Shown piece by piece: positions 26,116-35,443 of a stretch of DNA of 64,000 nt. Origin of the DNA: Neptunomonas antarctica (GTDB taxonomy: Bacteria; Pseudomonadota; Gammaproteobacteria; Pseudomonadales; Balneatricaceae); NCBI RefSeq assembly GCF_001305295.1, contig NZ_LJSI01000021.1, positions 186,001-250,000 of the forward strand, given 5' to 3'. Position 1 is the first letter of the stretch. Every line of letters starts with the position of its first letter. The notes beneath the pieces were generated by a model that was not told the DNA's origin, ran no database searches, and saw nothing but the letters and a program-made list of their open reading frames with translations. Position numbers and translations under genes: made by a program.

Positions 26116-26727
26116 ATGAATGCCATTGAAATGTTGCATAACCGTGTATCTGCCCCCGTGCTTATGGCTCCCGCGCCTAGCCCCGAGCAATTAGATGTTA
26201 TGTTCCGGGCCGCCTTAAGAGCGCCGGATCATGCCGGACTTCGGCCTTGGCGGTTTTTGGTTATTGAGGGTGAAGCGCGTGAACATCTGGGTGATCTGTT
26301 TGTTAAAGCTATGCGTGCAAAAGAGTTGGAACTAACAGATGAAAGCGCGGGTAAGCTACGAAAAAAACCGTTGCGTGCGCCGATGATTATTGTTGCTGTT
26401 GCTAAAATACAGCAGCATCCAAAAGTACCCGAAATTGAGCAGGTCATTACAGCAGGCTGCGCTACACAGGCTTTGTTGCAGGGTGCTTATGCTCAGGGGC
26501 TTGGCGCTATGTGGAGAACCGGTGAAATGACATTTGATCCTGTCGTAAAAGCAGGATTAGGATTACAGGCGCATGAGCAGGTGGTTGGATTTATTTATCT
26601 GGGAACGACCAAACGCATGCGGCAGATCTCTGATAGTAAGCTAGAGAGTGATCTTGAGAGTATCGTTTCTGATTGGCAGGGCGTAGCGTCGAATAACGTA
26701 GAGACGAATCAGGTAAGTAGTGAGTAA
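26116..26727 (+). CDS. Nitroreductase family protein (YdjA-like)
   Basis: A 203-residue FMN-dependent oxidoreductase closely resembling E. coli YdjA: RAPDHAGLRPWRFLVIEGE near the N-terminus, RAPMIIVAVAKIQ, and the C-terminal VVGFIYLGT. Such enzymes reduce nitro compounds or quinones with NAD(P)H. The natural substrate is unknown. The ATG at 26116 has AGGAAG upstream. Fourth gene of the YadG-queF operon. Confidence 0.9.
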   Translation: MNAIEMLHNRVSAPVLMAPAPSPEQLDVMFRAALRAPDHAGLRPWRFLVIEGEAREHLGDLFVKAMRAKELELTDESAGKLRKKPLRAPMIIVAVAKIQQHPKVPEIEQVITAGCATQALLQGAYAQGLGAMWRTGEMTFDPVVKAGLGLQAHEQVVGFIYLGTTKRMRQISDSKLESDLESIVSDWQGVASNNVETNQVSSE

Positions 26728-27199
26728 CCTAATGACAACCTCCCAAGATCCCGTTGCTTTTCTATGCTGGCTTAAGACTCAGATTCCATTACTTAATCAT
26801 ATGGGGTTGGGCGATCTTAAGTTTGATGGCCATAAACTTATGCTGCCGGCGGTATTAGCCCCCAATATCAATGATAAGGGAACAGGATTTGGTGGGTCAT
26901 TAGCGACCCTGGCTACTATTTCAGGTTGGTGTCTGACCACGCTTCTTCTGAAAGACCAAATGCTCGATTGTGATGTGATGATCAGGGATTGTGAAATTCG
27001 CTATCTTGCGCCAGTAACGGGTGATTTTCATGCTGAGGTTGTAGTGCCATCCTCTAATGATGTAGAAGGTTTTGTTTCGCGTTTAAGAGATAAGGGGCGT
27101 GCACGTCTTACCTTAGAGGTTGTTGTTATTCAGAACGGTAACAAAGCGTTGGTGATGCAGGGTAATTATGTGGCGATAGAGCGTAAAGTACAGGGTTAG
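26720..27199 (+). CDS. YiiD C-terminal-type thioesterase domain protein
   Basis: A 159-residue single hot-dog-fold protein like the C-terminal thioesterase domain of YiiD/FabY. It has NDKGTGFGGSLATLATISGWCLTTLLL as the central helix and a C-terminal YVAIERK strand. It probably hydrolyses an acyl thioester. The likely GTG start at 26720 overlaps the nitroreductase gene by 8 bp, with AGGT just upstream; the ATG at 26732 has no ribosome site. Last gene of its operon, followed by a long hairpin. Confidence 0.85.
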   Translation: MSNLMTTSQDPVAFLCWLKTQIPLLNHMGLGDLKFDGHKLMLPAVLAPNINDKGTGFGGSLATLATISGWCLTTLLLKDQMLDCDVMIRDCEIRYLAPVTGDFHAEVVVPSSNDVEGFVSRLRDKGRARLTLEVVVIQNGNKALVMQGNYVAIERKVQG

Positions 27200-27203
27200 A
27201 CGA

Positions 27204-27242
27204 AACTGCTCACTTTGCAATAATTAATCAAAGTGAGCAGTT
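27204..27242. terminator. Hairpin between convergent genes
   Basis: A perfect 14-bp stem (AACTGCTCACTTTG with its complement) with an 11-nt loop between the thioesterase and cyclophilin genes. Neither side has a long T run, so termination in both directions is likely but not certain. Confidence 0.6.
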
Positions 27243-27263
27243 AAAAAATAAGGGTATGTTAGT

Positions 27264-27824
27264 TTAAAGGCGTTTGGCACTCAGTATAAGAATAGGCTCG
27301 ATAGGTACGTCTCTATGGCCTGAACTCATGCCCGTCTTTGTTTTTGCCATTGAGTCCACAATATCCATACCTTCCGTCACCTCACCAAAAACGGTATAGC
27401 CCGCGCGGTTGCCAACTTGATTCAAGCTCAGATTATCAACGAGATTGATGAAAAACTGACTCGTAGCACTGTCAGGTGCCTGTGTTCTTGCCATGGCGAT
27501 AGTCCCGCGCTTATTACTTAATCCGTTAGCTGATTCGTTTATGATAGGTTCATGATTTTGTTTTTTTGACATTTGCTTCGTAAACCCTCCGCCCTGAACC
27601 ATGAATCCACTAATGACGCGGTGAAATTGCGTATCAATGTAAAAATCTTCATCGATATATTGTAGGAAGTTTTTTACAGTCACTGGAGATTCTTCTGCAA
27701 ATAACTCAAGCGTGATGTTGCCCATTGAAGTTTCAAAAGATACTTTCGGATTGTCGGCTAAGCACATAGAGCTAAAAAAAATCACAGTGCTAATTAATAA
27801 GAGTTTTTTGATTTGAGCGAACAT
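27264..27824 (-). CDS. Periplasmic peptidyl-prolyl cis-trans isomerase (cyclophilin)
   Basis: A 186-residue cyclophilin with a signal peptide (to ~residue 22, SSMCLA), so it acts as a periplasmic folding enzyme like PpiA. Catalytic motifs are visible: FHRVISGFMVQGG, IAMARTQAPDSATSQFFIN and GYTVFGEVTEGMDIVD. The ATG at 27824 gives a normal N-terminus; the open frame extends 30 codons upstream without similarity. Confidence 0.93.
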   Translation of the reverse strand: MFAQIKKLLLISTVIFFSSMCLADNPKVSFETSMGNITLELFAEESPVTVKNFLQYIDEDFYIDTQFHRVISGFMVQGGGFTKQMSKKQNHEPIINESANGLSNKRGTIAMARTQAPDSATSQFFINLVDNLSLNQVGNRAGYTVFGEVTEGMDIVDSMAKTKTGMSSGHRDVPIEPILILSAKRL

Positions 27825-28199
27825 AATGTCATCTATCCATTCTGATTCGAGAAAGGGTATCAGTTTAAGGTAAATAAGCTCTGTAGAGTAGACGTGATAA
27901 AGCTGCTCCCACAAAATTGCATGTTAATGCATGTGTTTTCAATTTTATTGACTAGACTCTTGTTAGAAATACATTTTATATGCTTCGTATCAAGGCGTTT
28001 GCCGCCTATTAAGCTTTCGTTTAGAGGCAATCTTTTGGTTTATAGAGTAAGCCTAAGTGTTTATTATTATAACTATTATGGAAAAGTCAGTACGTATGCT
28101 GCTTTTATCTTGGAGTGGGCAGGTGTTTATGCGCTAAACAATGGAGTTGGTTTTAACATAGCTATAAAAAATAACCATGTAAGTTGAGGTTTTCAACAT
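27825..28199. other. Divergent gap, cyclophilin / chemotaxis receptor
   Basis: A 375-bp AT-rich gap with promoters for both sides. A 97-codon open frame (27894-28187) has no ribosome site and an implausible composition, so I reject it. A small stem (GTTGA and TCAAC, 28183-28197) places the AGG ribosome site of the receptor gene in its loop. Confidence 0.5.
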
Positions 28200-29891
28200 A
28201 TGAGTAAATTAACGCTTAAACATAAAATGCTATTGCTAACAATCATTCCCTTAATTGTGGCTATTTTGGTTGTCATGCTGGTCGTAAAAATAAAATTGGT
28301 AGAAATGGGTGAGCAGGAAGTTACTCATATTCGTACCAGCATGATGCTGTCCAAGCAAGAAACAGCAAAAAATTATATAGATCTTGCGTTAACTGCAGTG
28401 CAGCCGATTGTTGATCGTGCGTCAGGCGCTGATGATAAGGACGCAAAGGAAAAAGCGGCAGAAATTTTACGATCATTGGCCTATGGCGAGAAAAATGATG
28501 GTTATGTTTTTGTCTACGACTATTCAGGCACTGGTGTTGCTATGAGAGTCAAAGTTTCAATGGAAGGTGAAAACTATATTGCTCTGAAAGATGTTAATGG
28601 CGTCAGTATTATTAAAGAGCTAATCGGTCAAGCACAGCAAGGCGGTGGTTATCTGACTTATACATGGAATAAACCGTCTAAGAATGCGGATGTTAAAAAA
28701 TTAAGTTACGCCGCCGGCATTTCTAAGTTTGGTTGGATGGTAGGCACCGGTTTTTATATTGATGATATTGATGATGCTATTGCGGCAGCTCAGCTGCGTG
28801 TCCAGTCTGAGCTTGCTAAAACTCAGCTTATCATTGCAGGAGTAGGCTTGGTATTACTCCTTCTTGTTATCATGATTTCATTGTATATTGCGGGAAAAGT
28901 GACCCAGCCATTACGTGATACAGCGGCAGCCCTAATCGATATTAGCCGGGGTAAAGGTGATTTGACCCGTCGTTTGAGTGTGATGTCACAGGATGAGGTG
29001 GGGCAGGTTTCGCAAGGTTTTAACGATTTTGTGGATAAGATCCAACACTTAGTGATCGATTTAAAAACAGGCATAGAAGACCTATCTAATTCTACCCAGC
29101 AAATGAATAGTGTCGTCAATAAAACCCATATGGATGTTCAGAAGCAGCGGGATGAAACTGCTCAGGCGGCAGCAGCCGTTCATGAGATGGCCGCTGCTGC
29201 ACAAGAAGTTGCGGGTAATGCAGTGGGTGCGGCGACGGCTGCACAGGAAGCGGATAATGAAACGGTCAGTGGACAAAAAGTTGTTGAAGAAACAATTAGC
29301 TCCATTAAGGCATTGTCTGATGAAGTGAATCGTGCCTCTGATGTGATTGCTCAGCTGGATCTCGATGCCGATAAAATTGGCACCGTTGTGAACGTTATTA
29401 AAGAAATAGCAGGTCAGACTAACTTGCTGGCGCTGAATGCCGCCATTGAGGCGGCACGTGCGGGTGAATATGGCCGTGGTTTCTCTGTGGTTGCGGATGA
29501 GGTGCGGACATTAGCCAACCGTACACAGCAGAGTACCCAGGAAATTCAGAGTATGATTGAGCGCTTACAGGTAGGTGCCCGAGAAGCCGTGGGCGTTATG
29601 GATACCAGTAAAGCGCAGGGTGTCGCTACGGTAGGGCGAGCAGCCAAAGCCAGTGATTCATTGCGTATCATTACGGGTTCAGTCAGCACCATCACGCAAA
29701 TGAACACACAAATTGCCAGTGCTGCTGAGGAGCAAACCGCAGTGGCTGATGAAATTAGCCAGAATGTTCAGCAGATAGCCGATATTGCTGAGCATTCAGC
29801 AACTAATGCTGATGCTTTGTCACAAACCACACAGGAGATGTCTGCGTTAGAGCAGCGCCTGAAAGTAATCGTTAACCAATTCAAAGTGTAG
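28200..29891 (+). CDS. Methyl-accepting chemotaxis protein with Cache sensor
   Basis: A 563-residue transducer. TM1 is at ~10-30, followed by a periplasmic single-Cache domain (~35-190, with [16 protein letters not shown] and [14 protein letters not shown]), TM2 at ~205-227, HAMP at ~228-285, and a signalling domain. The signalling domain has the hairpin tip [22 protein letters not shown] and flanking methylation helices. It senses a small ligand, perhaps a carboxylate as many sCache_2 receptors do, and signals through CheA/CheW. It is a monocistronic gene ended by a terminator, and no che genes are nearby. Confidence 0.93.
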   Translation: MSKLTLKHKMLLLTIIPLIVAILVVMLVVKIKLVEMGEQEVTHIRTSMMLSKQETAKNYIDLALTAVQPIVDRASGADDKDAKEKAAEILRSLAYGEKNDGYVFVYDYSGTGVAMRVKVSMEGENYIALKDVNGVSIIKELIGQAQQGGGYLTYTWNKPSKNADVKKLSYAAGISKFGWMVGTGFYIDDIDDAIAAAQLRVQSELAKTQLIIAGVGLVLLLLVIMISLYIAGKVTQPLRDTAAALIDISRGKGDLTRRLSVMSQDEVGQVSQGFNDFVDKIQHLVIDLKTGIEDLSNSTQQMNSVVNKTHMDVQKQRDETAQAAAAVHEMAAAAQEVAGNAVGAATAAQEADNETVSGQKVVEETISSIKALSDEVNRASDVIAQLDLDADKIGTVVNVIKEIAGQTNLLALNAAIEAARAGEYGRGFSVVADEVRTLANRTQQSTQEIQSMIERLQVGAREAVGVMDTSKAQGVATVGRAAKASDSLRIITGSVSTITQMNTQIASAAEEQTAVADEISQNVQQIADIAEHSATNADALSQTTQEMSALEQRLKVIVNQFKV

Positions 29892-29933
29892 CTTCTTGTA
29901 GATACTTTTTGTAAGAGCCTTTCTATGATTTAG

Positions 29934-29970
29934 AATGCCGGTGGTGTGCTGACGCGCTACCGGCATTTTT
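29934..29970 (+). terminator. Terminator after the chemotaxis receptor
   Basis: AATGCCGGT pairs with ACCGGCATT around a 16-nt loop and runs into TTTTT. It lies 43 bp after the receptor stop. Confidence 0.75.
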
Positions 29971-30011
29971 GTGTCACACTGGATAATCAATTGATAAACA
30001 CAGGACGTATT

Positions 30012-31343
30012 ATGATGATGCAGTGGGATAAACTGCTTACCGTAAAACGATATGGGCATGAGTCAATGGTGTCGCCGGAAGCCGGTAGAAGCCATTTCCA
30101 TAAAGACCATGATCGTATTGTTTTTTCAAGTGCGTTCAGACGGTTAGGGCGCAAAACACAAGTCCACCCGTTGGTGCTAAATGATCATATACACACACGC
30201 CTGACGCATTCCATTGAAGTGGGGAGCGTCGGTCGGACTTTGGGTATTCGAGTCGGAGAATTACTGGCGTCCACGTTGCCTGAATGGGTGAATCCTCATG
30301 ATATTGGCATGATCGTTCAGTCGGCATGTCTGGCTCATGATATTGGTAATCCCCCGTTTGGTCACGCGGGCGAATATGCGATACGGGACTGGTTTAAACA
30401 AGCCCGTGATGCAGAATTTCTGACTTCATTATCTCCGCTCGAACGTTTGGATCTGGAAACGTTTGAAGGTAATGCGCAAGGATTTCGAGTGGTTACCTGT
30501 ATCGAAAATCATCTTTATGATGGTGGCCTTCGGTTAACATATCCTACCTTGGGAACATTACTTAAATACCCCTGGACCGCTGAGCATGCGACTGAAAAAG
30601 GTAAATTCAGTTGTTATTTGACAGAAATAGAAACATTGGAGAAGTTAGGTCAGGAGTTAGGTTTGGTTTCACAGGGCGAGGGTGGCAATCATTGGAGCCG
30701 CCATCCATTAGCTTATCTGATGGAAGCCGCCGATGATATTTGCTATGCCATCCTTGATCTGGAAGATGCCATTGAACTGAATATCCTTACATTTGAAGCC
30801 ATCAAGCCGATTTTGTTACAACTCTGTGGAAATTTGGATTTTGAAGATGATATTTTCTATAGTCAGGCTTCTGCACGCCGCAAAATATCAGCGTTACGCG
30901 GCAAGGCGATGGAAAATATGGTTAATTCAGCGGTCGCTGCTTTTATGAAGCACTACGAAGATATTATGACAGGTCAGTATCAGGGCGAACTACTGCGGGA
31001 TGGAGATATAGGCGTAAAGGAAGGCTTGCACGCCGCTAAAACTCTGGCTAAAACAAAAATATTTCCTGATACCCGTAAAACTGAATTGGAAGTGGGTGCC
31101 TATAGTTGTCTGGGAATTTTGTTAGACGCATTCTGTCATGCCGTCTATGAGCAATATCAGAAACAAAGCTGTGAAGGTTTAAGTTATCGTAGTGAGAAAA
31201 TTATTAGTTTAATGGGTATTCATGCGCCAGATCCACGTTGGCCGTTGTATCATGCTTATATGCGCGCCTTGGACTTTATCAGTGGCATGACAGACAACTA
31301 CGCTGCCTATCTGGCCAGACAGATTGGTGGTTTATCACGTTAG
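30012..31343 (+). CDS. dgt: Deoxyguanosinetriphosphate triphosphohydrolase-like protein
   Basis: A 443-residue HD-domain dNTPase that would hydrolyse dGTP (or other dNTPs) to deoxynucleoside and triphosphate. The N-terminus has RIVFSSAFRRLGRKTQV and HTRLTHSIEV, the HD pair is in CLAHDIGNPPFGHAGE, and a later metal residue lies in the AADDICYAI segment. Three ATGs follow AGGAC; I take the first (30012). The open frame starts 22 codons earlier inside the preceding terminator, which is not credible. Confidence 0.93.
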   Translation: MMMQWDKLLTVKRYGHESMVSPEAGRSHFHKDHDRIVFSSAFRRLGRKTQVHPLVLNDHIHTRLTHSIEVGSVGRTLGIRVGELLASTLPEWVNPHDIGMIVQSACLAHDIGNPPFGHAGEYAIRDWFKQARDAEFLTSLSPLERLDLETFEGNAQGFRVVTCIENHLYDGGLRLTYPTLGTLLKYPWTAEHATEKGKFSCYLTEIETLEKLGQELGLVSQGEGGNHWSRHPLAYLMEAADDICYAILDLEDAIELNILTFEAIKPILLQLCGNLDFEDDIFYSQASARRKISALRGKAMENMVNSAVAAFMKHYEDIMTGQYQGELLRDGDIGVKEGLHAAKTLAKTKIFPDTRKTELEVGAYSCLGILLDAFCHAVYEQYQKQSCEGLSYRSEKIISLMGIHAPDPRWPLYHAYMRALDFISGMTDNYAAYLARQIGGLSR

Positions 31344-31353
31344 GATCCAACAC

Positions 31354-31728
31354 ATGGCTTCACTAAACGATCAATTAAGTCGGCTGGTCTATTCAACGCA
31401 AGCGGGGGATATCTGTCCTGCATGCCGACAAGCTAAAAACGAATGCTGCTGTCAGGAAAATTCTGATCAAGAGCGTATTGCTTCTTTAGATGGAATTATA
31501 CGAATTCGTCGGGAAACATCCGGGAGAAAAGGTAAAGGTGTCACGACCGTTTCAGGTGTGCCACTTGCTGAAGCGGAATTGAAAAAATTGTTGAAACAAT
31601 TAAAACAGCATTGTGGTACGGGTGGTGCGCTGAAGGATGGCGTCATCGAGATTCAGGGAGATCATAGGGACACCATTAAGGGGCTACTTGAGAAATTGAA
31701 GTATAAGGTTAAATTGGCAGGAGGCTAA
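31354..31728 (+). CDS. yciH: SUI1/YciH-family translation initiation factor
   Basis: A 124-residue protein. A Cys-rich N-terminal knuckle (CPACRQAKNECCC) is followed by a SUI1/eIF1 fold with the family core IIRIRRETSGRKGKGVTTVSG and IEIQGDH. YciH is a non-essential eIF1 homologue that affects start-site fidelity. ATG at 31354 has GGAT upstream, 10 bp after dgt, so it is in an operon with dgt and the next gene. Confidence 0.92.
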   Translation: MASLNDQLSRLVYSTQAGDICPACRQAKNECCCQENSDQERIASLDGIIRIRRETSGRKGKGVTTVSGVPLAEAELKKLLKQLKQHCGTGGALKDGVIEIQGDHRDTIKGLLEKLKYKVKLAGG

Positions 31729-31733
31729 GCCAA

Positions 31734-32483
31734 GTGGCGAAGAAAAAATGTGTACGCTGTCAGCAGATCAGAATGGTGGCGATTTTTGTCAGTATGATCG
31801 CCATTTTACTGTTGTTAATGATGGCTAAGTCGCACGCTGAAATTTATAAATATACGGATGATAGCGGCAAGCAAATATTTGTTGGCAGTATGAGCCAGGT
31901 GCCTCAGAAGTATCAGCTCCAGATTGAGCTTCAGGCCCCTTCTGACGAAGTAAGTAACTCCAGTCATTTCTCCGAGAAAAACAAAAAAGCATCCGCATCT
32001 TTAAAGGCTCATTCAACACTAAAACGTTTAGAACGCGCGCTAGTACAGATGGAAACGCCGGTCACTATTCTAAAAAATCAGGTTTTAGTCCCCGTCAGCC
32101 TGACTTATCATGGAAAAAATGCACATGTGAACATGCTGATGGATACCGGCGCCACCAATACGGTGTTTCATCGGGATGCATTGGCGCGGCTTGATACGAC
32201 GAGTCAGGCCGCCGGCTATGCACGAGTCGCTGGCGGCAGTGTGATCAAGGTTAGTAGTATTGAGTTTGACCGAATCAAGGTTGGCCCTTTTCAGGTCAAA
32301 AACATACGTTCTTTTGTGATCGATAATAAAGCAGGCGATACAGCTTTTGATGGTCTGTTGGGTATGGATTTTCTGATGAACGTTAAGTACGAATTGAATC
32401 CAGAGCGAAAAGTAATTATCTGGAATCCGGCGCGTTATAAGGCGATGGAAGCTCTATTGAAAGAGATGCAATCCACGCCCTGA
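31734..32483 (+). CDS. Membrane-anchored retropepsin-like aspartic protease with DUF4124
   Basis: A 249-residue protein. One TM or signal segment is at ~14-33, then a DUF4124-like stretch (EIYKYTDDSGKQIFVGS), a charged linker, and a single-chain retroviral-type aspartyl protease domain (~95-235). The catalytic Asp137 is in LMDTGATNTVF, and the flap-like region is followed by GLLGMDFL. Such proteins probably act as periplasmic dimers; the target is unknown. The GTG start is supported by AGGAGG 9 nt upstream, only 5 bp after yciH. Confidence 0.87.
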   Translation: MAKKKCVRCQQIRMVAIFVSMIAILLLLMMAKSHAEIYKYTDDSGKQIFVGSMSQVPQKYQLQIELQAPSDEVSNSSHFSEKNKKASASLKAHSTLKRLERALVQMETPVTILKNQVLVPVSLTYHGKNAHVNMLMDTGATNTVFHRDALARLDTTSQAAGYARVAGGSVIKVSSIEFDRIKVGPFQVKNIRSFVIDNKAGDTAFDGLLGMDFLMNVKYELNPERKVIIWNPARYKAMEALLKEMQSTP

Positions 32484-32517
32484 GTTGTCAGTGAATTAAT
32501 AAGTCTAGCAGCGCATA

Positions 32518-33483
32518 TTAGCTGATGGTTTGAATTGACTGTTCTGCCAGCTTCAAATCCAGTGTGGCTTTCAGTAATTTGAACAAACGAATGGCCGCAT
32601 CAATTTCGTCTTTACGGTTGGTCAGACTCTCAATATTCAAGCCTAAAGGAATACCGAGAGGCAGACAGGCTTCAATGATTTGCTCTAAGTTGCCACGACA
32701 GATACGAATAGACTCAGCTAATGGGCTATGTGCGTCAAGGATACGGTAACGCGTTGCTTCAGGAACGGATATACCGAGCCATTCCATAAAGTCTAATGTT
32801 TTAGAACTTCCGCAGGGTGTAAAGGTGAGAATGACGCGTTGTGGTGTAATACCCTGTACTTTGCATTCACGCGCATAACGACTCAGCATATCAATGGTTG
32901 CTTGAGCATTGTAAACCGCCTGCGATACAAAGAAAGAACAGCCTTGCGTACTTTTCTTCAGCAACCGTTGGTGCTCATCCCCTTTTTTAGCATGCCTCTC
33001 AGCGATAGTGACACCGCCAAGATTATAATCGTGTTGATGTTCAGCTAAGGCTCGATAAGCATCATTTAACGATAAACGTACATCACCTTCCGATGATGGG
33101 CTGCCTACCATCACAATATCGCGAATGCCATATTGGCTCCAGGCTTCTTCAAGCCACTGTTCAAAAGCCGGTCGGTCTTTTTGTGACACGCTTTTATAGG
33201 TAATGACAGGATGGTGTGATTTTTCACGAATCAGGCGTGAATAATCACGAGGGTCGTGTGTCTGCATGAAGGGAAAAGGACGAGGTTTATCAATTCGACT
33301 GCTTTCATCCTGAATGTCGTACACAATCACACCATCAAAATCGATAGAGGAAAGACGCCCCAGCAACTTATCAGCGATTTCACTGACCTGCTCCGCAGAA
33401 GTGTTTTCTCTGGGCGGCGTGGTACCTATAAAGTACACACCGCGCTGCGGATCGGAGAAGCGGTCTTTCAGTGATGATTTCAT
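32518..33483 (-). CDS. Methylenetetrahydrofolate reductase-like protein
   Basis: A 321-residue protein with the TIM-barrel pattern of the MTHFR family, though not the usual MetF. The N-terminal strand carries GTTPPREN in place of MetF's EFFPP. Later segments (IRDIVMVGSPSSEG, GGVTIAERHAKKGDEHQRL, GCSFFVSQAVYNAQATIDML) follow MTHFR order, the last matching the barrel region that binds FAD/folate. It may reduce methylene-THF, or act on another folate or one-carbon substrate. It is monocistronic and converges on the protease gene. Confidence 0.75.
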   Translation of the reverse strand: MKSSLKDRFSDPQRGVYFIGTTPPRENTSAEQVSEIADKLLGRLSSIDFDGVIVYDIQDESSRIDKPRPFPFMQTHDPRDYSRLIREKSHHPVITYKSVSQKDRPAFEQWLEEAWSQYGIRDIVMVGSPSSEGDVRLSLNDAYRALAEHQHDYNLGGVTIAERHAKKGDEHQRLLKKSTQGCSFFVSQAVYNAQATIDMLSRYARECKVQGITPQRVILTFTPCGSSKTLDFMEWLGISVPEATRYRILDAHSPLAESIRICRGNLEQIIEACLPLGIPLGLNIESLTNRKDEIDAAIRLFKLLKATLDLKLAEQSIQTIS

Positions 33484-33654
33484 AAGTGCCTAATGTCTTG
33501 GGGTCATTAATATCGTGCTATTCTAACAGTGAATATGATTCATATGATTAGATGTAAAGATGAAATTTTTTCGATACAAGTTGAGATAATTTAATGAAGG
33601 ATAGAAAGTCATGATAACTATCTTGAAAAACACCGATACGAGGAAGAGCAAATA

Positions 33655-34230
33655 ATGAAAGTAGATAAGCCCACTTTTGACTTTGCAGAGATTAGCCGGC
33701 AGATAGATAAAGCGGAGGGAAAAGACAAGCCCGCGGTGGATAAATGGAATCCCGAATTTTGTGGTGATATTGATATGCATATATTGCGGGATGGAACCTG
33801 GATGTATAACGGTACCCCGATTGGGCGTCCTGCTATGGTAAACATGTTTGCAACCGTCTTATGGAAAGAAGATGACAAATATTTCCTGAAAACACCGGTT
33901 GAAAAGGTAGGTATCAAGGTCGATGATGTGCCTTTTCATTTTATTCATGTTGAGTCAATTGAGGATGGCGCAGGGCCGTCACTGTGCTTTATCAGCCTGA
34001 CAGGTGACCGTGTTATTGCCAGCGCAGAAAACCCAATCCGTGTCGTTACTGATGTGGTCAGCGGAGAGCCTTCTCCTTATCTGACTGTCCGGTTTGGTAT
34101 GGAAGGCCTTATCAATCGTTCAGTGTTTTATGAATTAGTTGAAAAGGCCAATGAGGTGCTAATTGAGGGTGTGCCACATCTGGTTATCCAAAGTGCGGGT
34201 GAGCAATTTGTGCTAGGTCGCGTCGATTGA
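33655..34230 (+). CDS. DUF1285-family protein
   Basis: A 191-residue soluble protein of the DUF1285 family, widespread in proteobacteria and of unknown function. Recognisable segments are NPEFCGDIDMHILRDGTWMYNGTPIGRPAMV and YLTVRFGMEGLINRSVFYELVE. ATG follows GAGGAAGAG. Its final 16 codons lie in the left copy of a 78-bp tandem duplication, so a second, slightly altered copy of its 3' end follows downstream. Confidence 0.9.
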   Translation: MKVDKPTFDFAEISRQIDKAEGKDKPAVDKWNPEFCGDIDMHILRDGTWMYNGTPIGRPAMVNMFATVLWKEDDKYFLKTPVEKVGIKVDDVPFHFIHVESIEDGAGPSLCFISLTGDRVIASAENPIRVVTDVVSGEPSPYLTVRFGMEGLINRSVFYELVEKANEVLIEGVPHLVIQSAGEQFVLGRVD

Positions 34231-34343
34231 TTCAGGTTGTGGGTGTGCTTTTGCCAGTCACTTCTTGGTTATCCAAAGTGCGGGTGAGCAATTTGTGCTA
34301 GGCCGCGCCGATTGATTCAGGTTGTGGGTGTGCTTTTGCCAGT
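34181..34343. repeat. 78-bp tandem duplication (period 85 bp)
   Basis: Copies are 34181-34258 and 34266-34343, separated by 7 bp, and differ at only two positions (GTCGCGTC versus GCCGCGCC). The left copy ends the DUF1285 gene. The right copy, read on the minus strand, ends the YaiI gene. Each copy carries both stop codons, so the ancestral state was probably two overlapping convergent 3' ends. Confidence 0.92.
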
Positions 34344-34771
34344 AAACTATCCAGTTGATTGGCAAAATTTCTGCGGTCTTGTTCACTGAATGTTTTAGGG
34401 CCGCCAGTTTGTACACCGCTGCTCCTTAGCGTGTCCATAAAATCCCGCATAGAAAGAAGCTGGCGAATATTTTCCTTAGTATAAAGCTCTCCGCGAGGGT
34501 TTAACGCCATGGCTCGTTTTGCTACCACCTCGGCGGCTAGTGGAATATCTGCCGTGATGACAAGATCATCAGCTGTGAGTTTTTGGACAATATAATTGTC
34601 AGCAACATCAAATCCTGCGGGCACTTGCACTGCCTTAATTAGCGAGGTGGGCGGGGTAGCAATCAGTTGGTTAGCGACCAGCGTCATTGAGGTATTAGTG
34701 CGCTCGGCGGCTCTGAAAAGAATCTCTTTAATGACACGGGGGCATGCGTCTGCGTCGACCCAAATATGCAT
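34298..34771 (-). CDS. YaiI/YqxD-family protein (DUF188)
   Basis: A 157-residue protein of the DUF188 family, related to PIN-like nuclease folds. It has the conserved N-terminus [23 protein letters not shown], then [26 protein letters not shown] and [20 protein letters not shown]. Biochemical role unknown; the aspartates suggest metal-dependent nuclease-like chemistry. Its C-terminus (PESIGAA) comes from the right copy of the 78-bp duplication. The left copy would encode PESIDAT. Confidence 0.92.
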   Translation of the reverse strand: MHIWVDADACPRVIKEILFRAAERTNTSMTLVANQLIATPPTSLIKAVQVPAGFDVADNYIVQKLTADDLVITADIPLAAEVVAKRAMALNPRGELYTKENIRQLLSMRDFMDTLRSSGVQTGGPKTFSEQDRRNFANQLDSLLAKAHPQPESIGAA

Positions 34772-34825
34772 TTTATTTCCTGATTAATCAGTTCTAATGG
34801 TTAAATGTGAGTCTTGGTGTCACGC

Positions 34826-35443
34826 TTATACAGGAATTGCCATTCCTTTTTGTACAGCGGCGAGTGCTTCCATCCTGACCATCCAGTTTTTCACATGGGG
34901 GAAGTCCACTGGATCAATGTTTTGCCATTCACAGCGTGCGGCCCAAGGGTAAATAGCAAAATCAGCGATACTTAGTTCGTCTACTATATATTCTCTATCG
35001 GCTAAACGCTTATCCAGCACGCCCCATAATCGTAGCGCTTCGCTGTTGTAGCGTTGAACAGCATAAGGGATTTTTTCCGGCGCAAAGCGATTAAAATGAT
35101 GAGCCTGTCCCAGAAAAGGTCCAAAACCACCCATTTGCCACATAAGCCATTCCATCATTTGATATCTTTTTATTGGTTCAGCAGGTATAAATTTCCCGGC
35201 TTTTTCCGCTAAATAAAGCAGGATGGCGCCTGACTCAAAAACAGATATAGGCTGATTATCAGGTCCGTTTGAATCAACAATCGCGGGGATTTTATTATTC
35301 GGACTGATATTCAAGAAGTCGGGCGTAAACTGTTCATCTTTTAAGATGTTTATCGGATGTACGGCGTACTCAAAACCAGTAGCTTCAAGCATAATTGATA
35401 TTTTTCTTCCATTCGGCGTTGCCCAGGTATAAAGATCAATCAT
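34826..35443 (-). CDS. GST-like disulfide-bond oxidoreductase (YfcG/YghU type)
   Basis: A 205-residue protein closely resembling E. coli YfcG: MIDLYTWATPNGRKISIMLE, FLNISPNNKIPAIVD, FESGAILLYLAEK and MEWLMWQMGGFGPFLGQAHHF. In this group the active-site Thr/Asn pair replaces Ser/Cys, and the enzymes reduce disulfides using glutathione. Its start codon overlaps the stop of the upstream membrane-anchored gene (ATGA), so they form a two-gene operon. Confidence 0.9.
   Translation of the reverse strand: MIDLYTWATPNGRKISIMLEATGFEYAVHPINILKDEQFTPDFLNISPNNKIPAIVDSNGPDNQPISVFESGAILLYLAEKAGKFIPAEPIKRYQMMEWLMWQMGGFGPFLGQAHHFNRFAPEKIPYAVQRYNSEALRLWGVLDKRLADREYIVDELSIADFAIYPWAARCEWQNIDPVDFPHVKNWMVRMEALAAVQKGMAIPV

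Noticed and set aside
27894-28187. 97-codon open frame before the chemotaxis receptor
   Set aside because: No ribosome site, unlikely composition, and it occupies the promoter region of two divergent genes.
33523-33917. Minus-strand open frames opposite the DUF1285 gene
   Set aside because: Shadow frames of a clear plus-strand gene with a good ribosome site.
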